A stretch of DNA of 64,000 bases, from the NCBI GenBank assembly GCA_963691815.1, contig OY829662.1:13791241-13855240 (forward strand). The letters run 5' to 3'. Positions 26,363 through 41,021 of the stretch are shown here, one piece after another (the stretch's first letter is position 1; every line of letters begins with the position of its first letter). Under the pieces are notes generated by a model that worked only from the letters and a program-made list of their open reading frames with translations, had not been told where the DNA came from and searched no databases. Both the position numbers and the translations under genes were made by a program. The stretch comes from Echiichthys vipera (lineage: Eukaryota > Chordata > Actinopteri > Perciformes > Trachinidae).

Positions 26363-26837
26363 CAGAGATGTCAAATATACGGTCACTAAAGGGTTCAGTC
26401 CAACCCACTGGATGACTTTGCACAGTGTGAAAATTGTAGAAAAGTAATTTGTTCCATTTTCTAAAAATGTACCGCTATTCTTATTTAGAAGAACAGAGAA
26501 GATAGATACATTGTGGCCAGGTTTGAGGAAACAGCAGCCTGTTTTAAGTTGTTTAGCCAATAGATAAGCGATGCAGCTGTGAGCTAGTTGCCGTATTGCT
26601 GACAAAATAGCATCAGCATCAAAGCCATACTCTGAGGGTGAGTTTGTGAAGACATGCTAAAGGCTGCAGATATGATGTTCCCCAACTAGTGACAGGCTTT
26701 TGCCAACCTCAACCTGCCTAGAAACTCTGTTGCAGATAGGATATTGGATCTTGCTGGAGGGGTTTTACTGGTCCGGCCAACTTTAGATCAAATTGGGCTG
26801 TATGTGACCCAAGAACTAAAATGAGTTTAACACCCTG
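26363..26837. mobile_element. hAT-like MITE with near-perfect 8-bp duplication
   Basis: The left end is CAGAGATGTCAAATATACGG. The right end ATGAGTTTAACACCCTG reads CAGGGTGTTAAACTCAT on the minus strand. The flanks AGATAGAT (26355-26362) and AGAAAGAT (26838-26845) match at 7 of 8 bases. The interior contains CACTGGATGACTTTGCACAG and ATCAAATTGGGCTG, recognised from a widespread fish repeat whose ends read roughly as TGTTTGACACCCCTG. It has no coding capacity. Confidence 0.75.
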
Positions 26838-26845
26838 AGAAAGAT

Positions 26846-28970
<2,125 letters not shown>

Positions 28971-29492
28971 ACAAAATCCACATTGAGTGTATTCCCATAT
29001 GACATAACCATTCCCAGACGTCAAGAGACTTGCCAAATTGTTTTCGAACTTAGGGAAAATAGTAAATGCTGGATGACACATATCGACCAAACTGCAAAAG
29101 TGTTTTACATATAAAAGTAATTCCGGCTTCTGTTTCCACGTCATACACGCAGAGAAACACAAACATTTGTTTAAGGTATGTGTGAGTAAGGGTCTTAACT
29201 AAGTCATAAGATCTTCCATTTGTTACAAAAATGAGGTCAGACACAGGCAGGCCATAATATACAAAAGAAGCTGCAGCACATTATTAGGATATTATGAGGA
29301 ATTTCTCTTAGAATAAGTGGTGTGCTGCTAATTTGTAGCAAACAAGCATTTATTTGTAACAATAAATTTTAGCTTCAGATGAATATTATTGGATAAATAA
29401 AATGCAGCTGGCAATTGAGACATTACAGTATTGGCCTGTATAACAGGGTGCAGCCCTAACTCACATCTTCTGTGGAAATACAGCGGCCGGTA
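28971..29492 (+). repeat. Duplicated 530-bp block, copy 2
   Basis: The same sequence and end points as 22914-23444. Differences include scattered substitutions, the loss of an 8-base segment near 29358, and changes around 29390. The right end runs into three TATAAATACAG units and then a TA tract at about 29492-29531. Confidence 0.85.
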
Positions 29493-29715
29493 TAAATACA
29501 GTATAAATACAGTATAAATATATATATATATTGTATTATATTTAGAAAATCTAGCCCATGAGAGAAGACTTTGGCCAATCACTGGTTATTTCAGAAAGAG
29601 GATTCCTTTAGGTTGGTCAACAAATGCAGATGGATGTGCATATCCCTTCATATGGTGAAAGCCTGGTTCAAAGTTACTGTTCTAGCAGTGGTAACAACTG
29701 CCTGCACTGTAAAGC

Positions 29716-29717
<2 letters not shown>
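29493..29717. repeat. TATAAATACAG units, TA tract, then unassigned sequence
   Basis: Three tandem TATAAATACAG-type units grade into TATATATA near 29520, followed by sequence with no recognisable feature. Confidence 0.6.
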
Positions 29718-29746
<29 letters not shown>

Positions 29747-29760
29747 GAAAAAAAAGAAAG
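29718..29760 (+). repeat. Poly-C then poly-A tract
   Basis: About 20 C followed by an A-rich run with G interruptions. The abrupt C-to-A switch may be the tail of a retroposed sequence, but no body is recognised. Confidence 0.8.
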
Positions 29761-32002
29761 AAGCTTAGGACGGAGAGGGGACAGCTGCAGGACGAGGCCT
29801 GTTTATTGTTTTTTTTGGGGCCTTTCTAGAAAATTGCCTACCCCAGCTTTAGAAAATTCTTCAGAAAAAAAACTTTAATGTGGAACTGACCTTAAAATGA
29901 AATTTCATGAACTCATACTTCTGTTTAATTCAAGATCAGATACTCTGTACATTTGTGGCTGCAGTTTACATCCCCCATTTAACAATTTCATATGAATAAT
30001 GGCCACCTGTTCAAAAGGAAACGCTAGTGTGGAATTTCATCAGTGACACAATATTACTGATTTTTCAACTGTTTCCTCTTTCCTAGTAACCAGACAATAA
30101 CGGCAGGTCCTGGTTCTCACCCTATCAGGAGGAATTTAACAGATAGTCAGAGGGTTAATCATTGTTTTTTACAATAAAGATGGCATCTGTGAGAGCATAC
30201 ATTTGTAACTGAGCTCATTGGCAGGATGGAAGTGTGAGTCAATGAAGGATTGATAGTTATGTGTGCATAGCCTGAGGTAACCTGTACTCATTAAAGTGTA
30301 CTCTCAACAGCTTGGTAGATCGGCCCGACTAGGCTGTGCTCAAAAAGACCACATTCTTCTAATATTTCAACAAGAAATGTTGCTTCACAGATGAAGAAAT
30401 TGTAAAATTCAGATCAGGCTCACTCTGTTTCCTAGAAAAGGGAGGGAGAAAAATAAGATCAGAGACAGATGTCTGGAAGCACAAACTTTAAATGATTTGG
30501 CATTCATATTTATTTGCTCTAACACCTGGTTGCAGCATGGATTACAATTGAATAAAGCCTGTGACCACTTCATCTAACCCAAATCCAAGCTTGATAGATA
30601 GCAGAGACAGAGAAGTCAGGTGATCCGTGGAGGGCAGGAACAGCCACAATGAGCTCATGTTGACACTTCCCATCTTAGCTTGACTTTTATCTTAACCCCC
30701 AGGGACATGCAAGATGAACAAACTTTATGCTAAGCTGTTTAGGGCCCACTGCCGGCCCCTGCGGTGGGAGGAACTTTGCATTGCACTGAAGACACATACA
30801 GAGTGGATCAAGATGGTAAAGGGCACATAGCGACCATCCCACAGCACTGTTTGTTTTGGAAGCATGCATATGTCTACAGGAATTAACACACACATCTCAG
30901 CTGATCCAAACTGGAGGCACTGGATCCAGAATTAGTACTCAGCAGACGAAGCTGTCAACAGATGTTAGCTGTATAAATGGAAACAAGTTCTATCCTTGGA
31001 AACACTGCATGATAGTTTGTTTGTTTACCATATCAATATATGACTCAGAGCAACTTTGAGAGGGAGATGTCGTAGACCCCCCGCACACAGCAAAAAGACC
31101 ATAATGTCGGGCCACATGAATAGATAAAAATGGGTCAAAAAGATATTCCAAACCCTAAACAAGGAATTTCCCTCCCTCTTCCATTGGCGTCAACAGCTTC
31201 CACATGAAAACCCCTAGTCAACATGAACTTTCTGCCTCTGCAGACACTGAACGGGCCAAACCACAACCCTTAAGACAATAAATCTCTGTTCGAAAGCAAC
31301 ATATTTCATTGTAATTCTCTAAAAAAGCAGGAAGAGAAAATGATTGCAGGGTCACTTGGTTGCAAGCCAACAAACACTTGAAAATAATAAAAATAAATGT
31401 TAGCAAGTTTGCAAGTGAGGGATCAGATCACTAGTCAAAAGCCTTGGTTGCAGTTCTGTTGGCTGCAGTAGCTTTGTTCTGAGTGTAAGTTGACCTTATT
31501 CAAGCAATACAGATTGAATACACACTCAATGATCAGAAGTGTTTGCATAGATTTTACTGCAGGGAACCCTCACTAAACAGGACAGGGCACATGACCTTAC
31601 TGTAATAGAAGATAATAGGAGGAAACAGTGCCCAGACACGCACACACCCATCTGGGTCTTACTGGAAGTGTGATGCCCTCTGCATTTCCCTTCCTCACAA
31701 CTATATCACCTCATGTAACCCAGAAATAATAGTGATTAGCAGGCAGACAGAACATAGACAATAGCTTGTAATAGATGTCTTAAAACTTTGTACAGTGTGT
31801 TCTTGCAGGAAAGAATGTAATCTCACATTACTTTTCTTGCAAAGTAGTCAATGGTTTAATCAAATATTCCTTATAAAAATGTTTTTTAAATAATTATTAT
31901 TCTTAATGGTTTCTGATTTGACTTTCACTTGTATATTTTATCATCAGCTGTCTTTCTATTGTAAAATGTTATTTACTCATGTTTTAATATATTGCATAAA
32001 CA

Positions 32003-32004
<2 letters not shown>
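29761..32004. other. Intergenic, no gene recognised
   Basis: AT-rich unique-looking sequence with no domain-bearing frames and no named repeat. Confidence 0.5.

Positions 32005-32052
<48 letters not shown>
32005..32052 (+). repeat. (TTA)n microsatellite
   Basis: About 16 TTA units. Confidence 0.95.
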
Positions 32053-32054
<2 letters not shown>

Positions 32055-32867
32055 AATGATAAAAATAATATTGTTATTATAACCATGCCTTCAATATAAC
32101 TGCTTACATCCAGTATGCAAGCTTCTTATTTTTAGGATGTGTTAAAATAAGGTAGAAACTTAAACACATTGAGTAAAACCACCTTATTCACTGCAAACTG
32201 TGTTACTGTAATTCTACTGTAATGAAACATCCAGTGTGTGACAGCATGTTGAATGTGTGTGATTGGGTGAACAAAGACATCATTTTTGGCCAGACTGTGC
32301 AGTGACGTGCAGAGAATGGGCGACACCTAGTGGATCATGAGATACCACCGACGACCGAGCCCCGGGAGGTGCGGGTTGGTGGGGGGTGTTGGATCATGCT
32401 TACATTGTGTGACCATCTGGGTGATTAATTACAGGCTTACTGAATGCATAATGACTTTGAGATAGATGTTGGATAAACCCCAGTTTATCATATAGAAACC
32501 CTTAGGGCACACTAACCACTGTGTTAATTCTTAATGAGTTTATTTATGGGCTATTGCTAGAATTTCAGACATTTTATTGCTATACTTGATATAGCTATAT
32601 TTATTTATTAGAAAATGTTGGTCCCCCACTTTAGTCCTGAAATGGAATTTAGTAAACATTCATGATCAGACCTAAAGACTTTGTTGATCCTGATTTCTCT
32701 GTAACATGTCCAGGTCAAATTGGGTGGGTAAAGACTTGCTTATTTTACAGACACTTTAATCAACATCAAAGTGACACACAATATTCACTTTGACTCTGCA
32801 GTTTCCTTCAGCTAGTGGCTGTTTTAGTCACTTATGTCTAGATAACCAAGATTTACGAAACTGTGAG
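32053..32867. other. Intergenic, no gene recognised
   Basis: AT-rich sequence apart from a G-rich patch at about 32358-32390. An ACACCTAGTGG string at about 32324 weakly resembles a CTCF core. Confidence 0.45.
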
Positions 32868-33050
32868 ATCCATCCATCATCTGCAACCGCTTGTCCCTAA
32901 CGGGGTCATGTGGAGCTGGAGCCGAACCCCGCTGACATTGAGCACGAGGCGATGTAAACCCTGAAGGGGAAGCCCGTCTATACCACGGCACATAGGGACA
33001 GACAACCATTCACGCTCACATTCACACCAACGGGCAATTTTGAATTTAGA
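32868..33050 (-). mobile_element. L2-like LINE 3' end, minus orientation
   Basis: Starts with TCCATCCATCATCTGCAACC and contains ACATAGGGACAGACAACCAT and TTCACACCAACGGGCAATTT. On the minus strand this is the standard 3' end of the L2-like family also present, in + orientation, at 49915-50108. No reverse transcriptase is attached. Confidence 0.75.
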
Positions 33051-34740
33051 CTTTTTTTTTTCTTGTGGAACCCATAGCTGCAGTGCTTATTAAATCACTG
33101 CAGGGTGTACGAGGTTTCAGGTACGATATTTAACAAATCAATATTGCTACAAGATTCCTAATTGGCCCCAAAATCTTTGCAGCTGGACAAAAAAGCAGAT
33201 TTGCTTTGCTTTGTAAGGTTGTGGTTATCTTTCACAGCCACCTTTGCAACACACTGTGGTTTAATCACAGCATCGACCGCAGTCATTGCTGTTTATTCCA
33301 GGGGCTTCCAGGAATGTGTCCACATGAACCCTCTGGATCCAGATTTAGAGTAAAACATAATGTTTTGGTGTTGTGGGTTTATATAAGCTTAGGCAGAGAA
33401 TGTCATAAGGATTCAGGTGGTGTCCTGAATTAAATTAGAGGCCATGTGTGTTATGCTTTATTGGGTTACCATGTCTCTGGAAGGCATGACGCCATTACAG
33501 CAGCCACCCAGCATGATATTTCTAGGCAGAAGGAAGAAATCAAACCTGTTTCTCACTGACAATTTACTCCAAGGCCATTTTGCATTATTTGTTGGCTTCA
33601 TTTAACGTTAATAGCCTCACAAGGACTGGGGTTGCTGGCAATTTGGTCATACTATGGAGGAACCTGCACTGTGAAGATAAGAATACATTTGCCTTCCACA
33701 GGCACAATTTTTCATTGTCCACTGAAATAACCCCAGGAAGACAGAGAAAGTGGAAGAGAGAGGGTGATGTAAGTGAAGGAAAAATAAAGCCATTTCCATG
33801 ATGCTCTCTCTGACCTCTCCATTTTCCTTTTGCTTGGGCCGGCTCAAACAGTGTTGTAAGCCTTTCATCAACAGAACGTGGCACTTTTCTATTCAAAGAG
33901 GAGAAAATGTGATTCATCATACTCATCATATCCTTTCTCTATGCTTTCATTTGGATCTACCAGTCTTTATGTGCAGACATACTACTAAATCTCTTTACAA
34001 ATGATCCAACAATGTTTTGTTATATTTCTTCTTTCTTAAAGATTTGCAATCCAGGTCACGTCACAACTCTTCATCAGCAAAACAAGTCAAGATGCAATAC
34101 AAACTGGTATTCATGTGTACACCTACAGTATATGCAGATACTCAAAAACATTCATGAAATATTTGGTCTTACCGGAATAGGTGAAGTAAATAGACATACA
34201 ATCTTAGCTATGCAATAGTTACAAGTAAGTAAATGTAAGCACTGGATGGAGAAAATGCTGTTTCGGTTTTTGGCACAAAATCTAGTTGTAAGCGTCAGTA
34301 ACAATTCTAAGTAACTGGAAATAAACCAAAGCAATCCAATAAATTAATTTCTGAACTGCACAAACAACAGTGATTGAAATCAGGAACATGTACTAGAGAA
34401 AGGTATGCAGTACTATAATAAGTTATGTGGCTGCAGTCAGGTAAATAATAGCAATACTCAATTCTATATGTTATGTTCCGTACAAAACATAGCATATATA
34501 TAAATAAATATAAATTTATACATCTTATATAATATATGAAAATATATAGAGCTCTTATAGGTTGAATATGTAGAATCTTCATTAAAAGCTACCATATATT
34601 TAAACAAAAAAATACACGTACGTGACGTTTTGACGGGTACAGAATGAAAGTATTGCTTTTCCATAAATAAATATATTTAGTTTGAATTTTTTAATTAATT
34701 GTTTTTACGGGTTTGACAATGATTTTCTGTCATTTTCTGT
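33051..34740. other. Intergenic, no gene recognised
   Basis: Frames at 33585-33929 (-) and 33798-34004 (+) overlap and show no domain. Otherwise AT-rich sequence. Confidence 0.45.
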
Positions 34741-34749
34741 TTACATTCT

Positions 34750-34971
34750 ACCAGCCAATAGCAGCGGGCATTGTAGTTTGCTAGGGTTGCCTGTTGTTTG
34801 TCCCAGCCTACTTACCAATCCTGCAGCTGCGTTATTTGTCCCAGCCGCTGAGTGACCGGAGACGGGCAAAAACTAGAGTCAATATAGGCCAAGCATTCTC
34901 TTGATGGACTGAGATAAAGGAGTTCAACGGCCTTAAAACATAGCCAAAATAGCTACATTTCTCCTTGACAG
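34750..34971 (+). promoter_or_regulatory. Candidate promoter and non-coding first exon of unknown transcript
   Basis: A locally less AT-rich patch contains a CCAAT box (34755-34759, in CCAGCCAATAGCAG) and GGGCATTGTAGTTT at about 34766, whose reverse complement resembles the ZNF143 site ACTACAATTCCC. About 200 bp later comes a good splice donor, CTTGACAG|GTAAGC (GT at 34972). This is what a TATA-less vertebrate promoter with an untranslated first exon looks like. No downstream coding exon was recognised, so the transcript may be a lncRNA or may leave the region through long introns. Confidence 0.35.
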
Positions 34972-35849
34972 GTAAGCTAACTTTCATGTTTACTTAGCTG
35001 TAACGGCTAACGGTAACTGTCAGTCAAACTCCTCTGCAATACTTTTTATGTTGCGATTTGCCGAAGGGGATGGGTTCAAACAGACGCCAGTCTCCTGTAG
35101 GCTACTATGCTGGGTCTGACGAACATGGCAACCTCAGTGATGGAATTATTTTCTGTTGTTGCGACTACGGTCTTGAGACACTAGATGGCGGTGTTCTGCT
35201 CATTCTCCATATTCAACCATTAACTTTATTCCTTTGAGTGATTTTACTTCCGGCCTGATGATGAAATACGCTGTGTGCCATTATGCAATTTTTATTGCCT
35301 CAGAATTTTAATAATATTTGTGTGTCAGTGTGTCGCATGATTTAGGTAATTTTACTTGTGTGAGCTATCCTTATCATTTCATCACTCGAAAGGCCTACAT
35401 GTTCGTTCATCACAGGAAACAAATGAGTATTAAACCCATTGTATTTTCAATTTCTAGAATGATCCCATTACTATTAGTGTTCACTGAGTAAGGGGCAGGT
35501 CTAATTAACTTTTCAAGTGGTTCCCAGGCAAGAGAAAATACATCTTATTCACATCCCTCCAAGGATTGAGTCCCTTATTGAGACCACTCTATCTGAGTCA
35601 TCAGCTCCACACACCCCTCAATTGCAGAGCTAGAATGAAGCAATGTGATGTGCTGAAGTGTTCAAAGAGGTTCAAAATTTAAGTAGCAACCGTAACAGGT
35701 AAGAAAGATGGTCTTAATCTGAACATGGAGATGAAAGGGTTGGAAAATTAATCCTATGTGGACTTTTGTGACCCTGCTGCCTTGGAAAGAGAAGGTGTGA
35801 AAATCGGAGAAAATGAGCACAATTGGAATGAAGCACTCATTCTTTATTT
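34972..35849. other. Intergenic or intronic, CTCF-like motif
   Basis: Holds ACACTAGATGGCGGTG at about 35177-35192, similar to CTCF and YY1 cores. No coding sequence seen. Confidence 0.35.
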
Positions 35850-35905
35850 CCAATAGAATCCGAATCAGAAATACTTTAATAATTCCAGGGGGAAATTGTG
35901 GCAAC
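35850..35905 (-). mobile_element. Short LINE 3' tail, minus orientation
   Basis: The minus strand reads CAATTTCCCCCTGGAATTAT then TAAAGTATTTCTGATTCGGA, the usual fish LINE terminus (a TTCCCC block, a TAAAGTA stretch, then repeated GATTC-type units). It is severely 5'-truncated. Confidence 0.6.
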
Positions 35906-36269
35906 TCTGTCAAGGTGCATTGCATTCTGGGTAGTTCCCACCAAATTACAAGGCACACTGCTTATTTGATTCATTCATTTTCAGCACAAAGTGACAACAA
36001 ACAATCAACAGAGAAAAAAAACTAATGAAACATGATCTAATAAGTGTAGTGAAGTTCCTTTATTAGTCCTGTGAGATGGCTAATGGTGCTCGGTTTGCAC
36101 ACTGCTAGCATGTTTGCACAGCCAGAACGATTGACATACCAGAAAACAGCATTATTAACTATGCTAAACAGTGCTATCACTACTTGTTTAGTGGTTTATT
36201 AGCAACCTGCTTAATTAGCTCCCAGCCAAGCTCTTATACGTTAACCTGTGGGGAAGAGGAGGAATAAAT

Positions 36270-36370
36270 AACAATTTCTATTCAATTCAATTTAATTTTA
36301 TTCATAGTGCTAAATCCCAACAAAGGTTATCTCAAGACACTTTACATATAGAGTGGGTCAAGACCACACT
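36270..36370 (+). mobile_element. Teleost dispersed repeat fragment
   Basis: Contains ATTCAATTCAATTTAATTTT, CTAAATCCCAACA and CTCAAGACACTTTACATATA, recognised from a very common fish interspersed repeat (the ATTCAATTCAATTTTATTTA family). It is followed by a unique stretch and then the CAA array. Confidence 0.55.
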
Positions 36371-36429
36371 CTATGACTTATTTATGATTTACAGATTCCA
36401 ACATGAGCGGCAACAAGTTGCACTATCTT

Positions 36430-36430
36430 C

Positions 36431-36483
<53 letters not shown>

Positions 36484-36514
36484 AAACAACGACAACAACA
36501 ACGACGACAACAAC

Positions 36515-36548
<34 letters not shown>

Positions 36549-36564
36549 ACAACAACAACAACAA
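36430..36564 (+). repeat. (CAA)n trinucleotide array
   Basis: About 45 units with scattered GAC and AAA interruptions. One frame would read as polyglutamine and another as polythreonine. No flanking exon structure supports translation. Confidence 0.95.
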
Positions 36565-37578
36565 GTATCAGTATGTGCTATTGGCCCAGAATTTATCAAA
36601 TACAGTGTGTACATCTGTAATAAGAATATATTACAGCATATGCATTTTAATGATAAACTTGATTCTTACGCTGTCCTTTAGTGACTTATTTTTCCATAAT
36701 GCCCATCAAAGCATCATATATACTTTCCTTTCCTTATTTTATTTACTTACTTACTTTAAGAGCTTCAAGATTCTTCATATAGAATTATTGTATCCTTAAA
36801 ATCTCAATTGATCCTTGAATTTCATCAATTGCAGCAGCTCCATATCTATTGTAGTATTTTATGTAAAATGAAACAAAGATAGACATTTTTTATGTTATTG
36901 TGAGTTCACAGAGTTAAAATTTGGAATGGCCCAGTTCATTTAAAATCCTCCTTCAATAAATGAAAGGATATTTTTCAAAATGCTCTTCTTGAATGTGCGT
37001 TCATTTAAGAACACCATCAATTCATGGCTCTCCACAAGGACAAAGAGTCCATCTTACCTTCAATAAGAAAGATTGCCCCTGACGCTGTGATACATTCACT
37101 TTTCTCGAACATTCGAGAACATTCACGACTGTGCAAAGAAACCAATCAACTGACGGCAATGACTACAGGTACAATGCATAGGTTTTTATACAGTAAAATC
37201 AATAATCAATAATCACTCTAGAAAACAACATCCCTCAACTTTGCCCTCAGGTGATGTTTTCTTCTGTAGAATATATCTTGTATGGCCATATAACAGACAT
37301 ATGAACACATTAGGGTCCAGTTAACTATATGGGCTCCCCCAGTGTGTATAGGGATATGTAATAAAATATGTTAACCCACCTGCATTCAACAAATGAAGAA
37401 AAAGCTACAATATATTGCCCATGGAGGTTTGTTGAGGCGAACACAAGCAATGTCACTTAAGGGTCCCATATTGTTGAATGTAAGATGTGCAACTGAGAAA
37501 ATACTGAATGTGATGTGATGGGAGCCATACATTCAAACTCAGTGAAGGAATGCATCATGCACATTTGAAATGCATCTT
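36565..37578. other. Intergenic, no gene recognised
   Basis: AT-rich sequence. AAGGGTCCCATATTGTTG near 37459 looks like a stray terminus of the repeat that follows. Confidence 0.45.
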
Positions 37579-37579
37579 A

Positions 37580-37888
37580 GAGGTCCCATATGTTGTAAAG
37601 GGAGATATTTCCATGTCATTTTTTTATTTATCTTTATATATACTGTAGGTGGAGTAACAGTCAGACCCTGGCGGCAATGAGAGCAGAGATCAGAGCAGAC
37701 TTAGATTTTTTTGAAGGGGGGCTTAAAGAGACAGGCACTAAAATGGAGCATTTCAGACAGGTGAATACAGGTTCAGACAGTATGAGGAAAAGAATGTGTT
37801 TTTTAACATTAGAGCATGTAAATATGTTCTAGAAGAAACTCAAAAAACAAGTATGGACCTGAAAATGAGCACAATATGGGACATTTAA
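37580..37888. mobile_element. Teleost MITE-like repeat
   Basis: The left end AGGTCCCATATGTTGTAA and the right end ACAATATGGGACATTT form an imperfect inverted repeat. Interior strings GGAGCATTTCAGACAGG and GACCTGAAAATGAGCACAAT match a common fish non-autonomous element. Confidence 0.6.
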
Positions 37889-40800
37889 AAATGAATAGAA
37901 CTTTGAGCACCCACACTGGGAAGCTAAAAGCCTATTTAAGCTTGGTGTCATGGAAAGTTTAAAAGGCTCTTTTACTGGGCAAAAATCAGGCAAGGCAACT
38001 GAAAAGCCATCTCATAGAACACAAGGAATGTTTCAAAAATGTAAAATGATTGTATGTTTGGGAGCATTAAAAACAGCAGGAGAAATTTAGATTGAAGGAA
38101 ATAGTTCTGATGAAAACAGTGTTATGTTTCTTCAATAAATTCTTAAAACTGAGCGCCTAGAGGTTGTCCAAGACAAATTACTGCACTCTGTCAAGGACAA
38201 GGCCACAAACCAAAGAATAATGGCTTAGAACCAGGTTTGGTGTTCTTCTGTCAGAGTGGATTGAATTATTATGTTCCATAAAAGTTTAATAGAATTCCTG
38301 CAGGCCTAATACATAAAAGGAGGGCCGCAAGACTGAGCCGCTGTGCTTTGGTCCTTTCTTTACAGCTCTCTGCTTTCTGTACCATCCGAGACAGGATTAC
38401 TGGGCAGGATGCTGCCAACCAAACAGCTGAGTGGACACAATGTTTCATGGTTTGGATTTTGATTAACTGGCTGAGGCAGGTTAAGTTATGTTGCAAATCA
38501 CGCTCAGGCAAACATAAGCACACATTTTAATTCTACAGTGTCTATATCTGCCATGTGCATGCTTAGGCTTGTTTGTGTAATTTAGAAGTGTTTTTAGTGA
38601 AGGTCCACACGTCACAGTAGGAATTCCACTTAAAACATCATCCATCAAAGGTGCACCTCACATTTAGGCCTACATCTCTTAAACCTTTTTGTGTATACAT
38701 TTTTTTTACTGAATCGACATGTCTCTGTAGTTAATGTTGTGAAATCACATACTGCAGACCTGCAGGCTCTGATAAAGATGTCAGTGAACACACAAAAAGG
38801 AAGTTGGTCTAAGCAAAATTGTTTAGTGGATAAAGAAGTTGACATTGCAACTGTGTACTTTGCTTCAACACCTTTTACACAAACAACTATCTGTGTGTCA
38901 ATTCATATTAATATATTAATAACAACAGCAGTAAAGCCTGGATGTCAAGGATGTTGCCGAATGCCGCTGGTATTGGAGGATGATTAATATTTAATGAGTA
39001 CCGAGGGGATTTTGCTTTGTATATGATTCAGTGTTTTCTACAGTCTATATTTTTCACTATTTTAATTGCATTTCCCTTTTAAATGCCTATTTTTATTTCC
39101 AATACAAACAAACAAACAAGCGAATATAAAGTAAGCATATTGTTTACATTGCCTTGCTATCCTTCTTCACCTGTTTTATCAGCTCATTCCCACCTTTTAC
39201 AGCACATTACCCACATAAAAGGTAACAACACACTTACCGTAATGTCACTGACTGTCACAACATTTTCAATGGTTTGAATGTGCAAATAAATTAAGAATTA
39301 ATGTACCTTTTATGGACAACAGTGTAGGATGGCGAGCCATTTCTGAATTCTTCTCAGACTGTATTTGTTGATTCTGTTTTCTGGTTGGCTTGACTCCTGT
39401 TGTGCTTCATTTAGACCCAGAGGCAGACAGTCCCAATTTAACACAAGGCACTGTGGGTAGTATTGCATACAGTACACATGCAACAAATATACAGCGCAAG
39501 AGTGGGCATAATCATGTTGTTCAGTTCATTTGTAAAATATATTTACAGTGTGCCAATGATATTTAAAAGATTTTGATCAATGTTGCCTTTTTCCATTGTA
39601 CAGTATGCGTTCACACTACAACGGGTTGATGTTTCATGGCTCTTCTGTCACAAAAAACAATAAAAAGTTCAGCTGTTCAGTTATGAAAGCATAAGCGAGA
39701 TTTAATAGTGAAAAGGGAACAACAACACACACAGCATTGTACAGAAATGCAAAGTGCTTAATGTTAGAATTGTTCTTTTTTACTTCCAGTATGCAGAGAG
39801 AACAGACAGAATATTACAATGTCTAGCACTTAACGACTTCAAAACAGAAACACATGCACATATTATATTCTAAATAACTTGTAGGATCCCCAAGTGAACT
39901 TATCATCAGTCCTGTTTCTGTAAGTGTTGTGTACCAGTAGGATGTATAGGAAGTTTGTTGTCCGTAGGATTTATGTAGTTAATTGTCGTTTAAGTTATCT
40001 ATGAAAGAGTGACTTGCACAGGGCACCGCGCCACATCACACAGGTGGGAGCTGCCAATCTACTGATGTTGTACAGTCAACACTGTTCAGTTTCGAAAGGA
40101 ACTCTGGGAGATGAGGTCCTAGAGGCGCGCCTGCAATTGCAACTTACCGCCAAAGCTGCCGCTAGTAACAACATATCTCAATTCTAACGGATTACAACTT
40201 TCTTCTACAATGACCAGATGTTAGCTGTTAGCTGTTCAAAAGCTGTCAAATGCATTTTTTCCTAACACATTGATTAACAACAGACGCTGTTCTATCATGA
40301 AATACTAGAAACTATACCAGTCTTAGGTGGCCCCATTGCCTGGGGGTTATCTGCTGCAGAATCAGCAATGTTTTCGCTTGAATAAAATACTCTGATGCAC
40401 TGATATGAATAACATGTAAATGCAGTATAGAGAAGGCGCAGAAATCCTCAATAAAAGATTTATATAGCATGCCTCGAAAAGGAAATGATCCCATACGACT
40501 TCACTTCTCGTCTTGCTTGCCTTCAAATTGCAGGCCATTGAATTTGAATTTGGGTCTCAGGTGAAACTGTTCTGTGTAACTTAAACATTTCAAGACACAT
40601 TTCTCAGAAAACCTACTGATGATACAATGTTATTAGCTATGCATACAGGTGGAATATGTCAATAAAAGACTGAAGTTACTGAAAAACACTGCTTATATAT
40701 ACAGTTATTACACTCTGAATGGTTACTCTCTTTTTTCTGTTTGCATGGCCACAATTATAATATGACATAAACAGAAAATGATACTGAGAAGATAAAGGGC

Positions 40801-41021
40801 AGCTGTCATCACAACAAGCCAAAAAAACCCTGTTACTTATTCAGCACCAATGTTTCAATGGCTGCAGTTATTTAAATCCAGCTTGCACTTATATTCTGTT
40901 GCCTTGGCTCTTGACCTACTTAATGGGTTTACAATATTAAAATAAACAAATAAATAACAAGAACGTAAAATACCACCCTGTGGGGTTTTTTCGATTTACT
41001 TGGGCATCATAAAATATCAAT
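37889..41021. other. Intergenic or tmem235 3' flank, no other gene
   Basis: AT-rich sequence. The part nearest 41021 must include the tmem235 3'UTR, but I found no canonical AATAAA on the minus strand in 39.5-41.0 kb. Small frames at 38691-38987 and 40312-40494 show no domain. Confidence 0.45.

Noticed and set aside
36382..36681. Apparent polyglutamine, polythreonine or polyleucine proteins
   Set aside because: All come from the (CAA)n array read in different frames. No splice or promoter context was seen.
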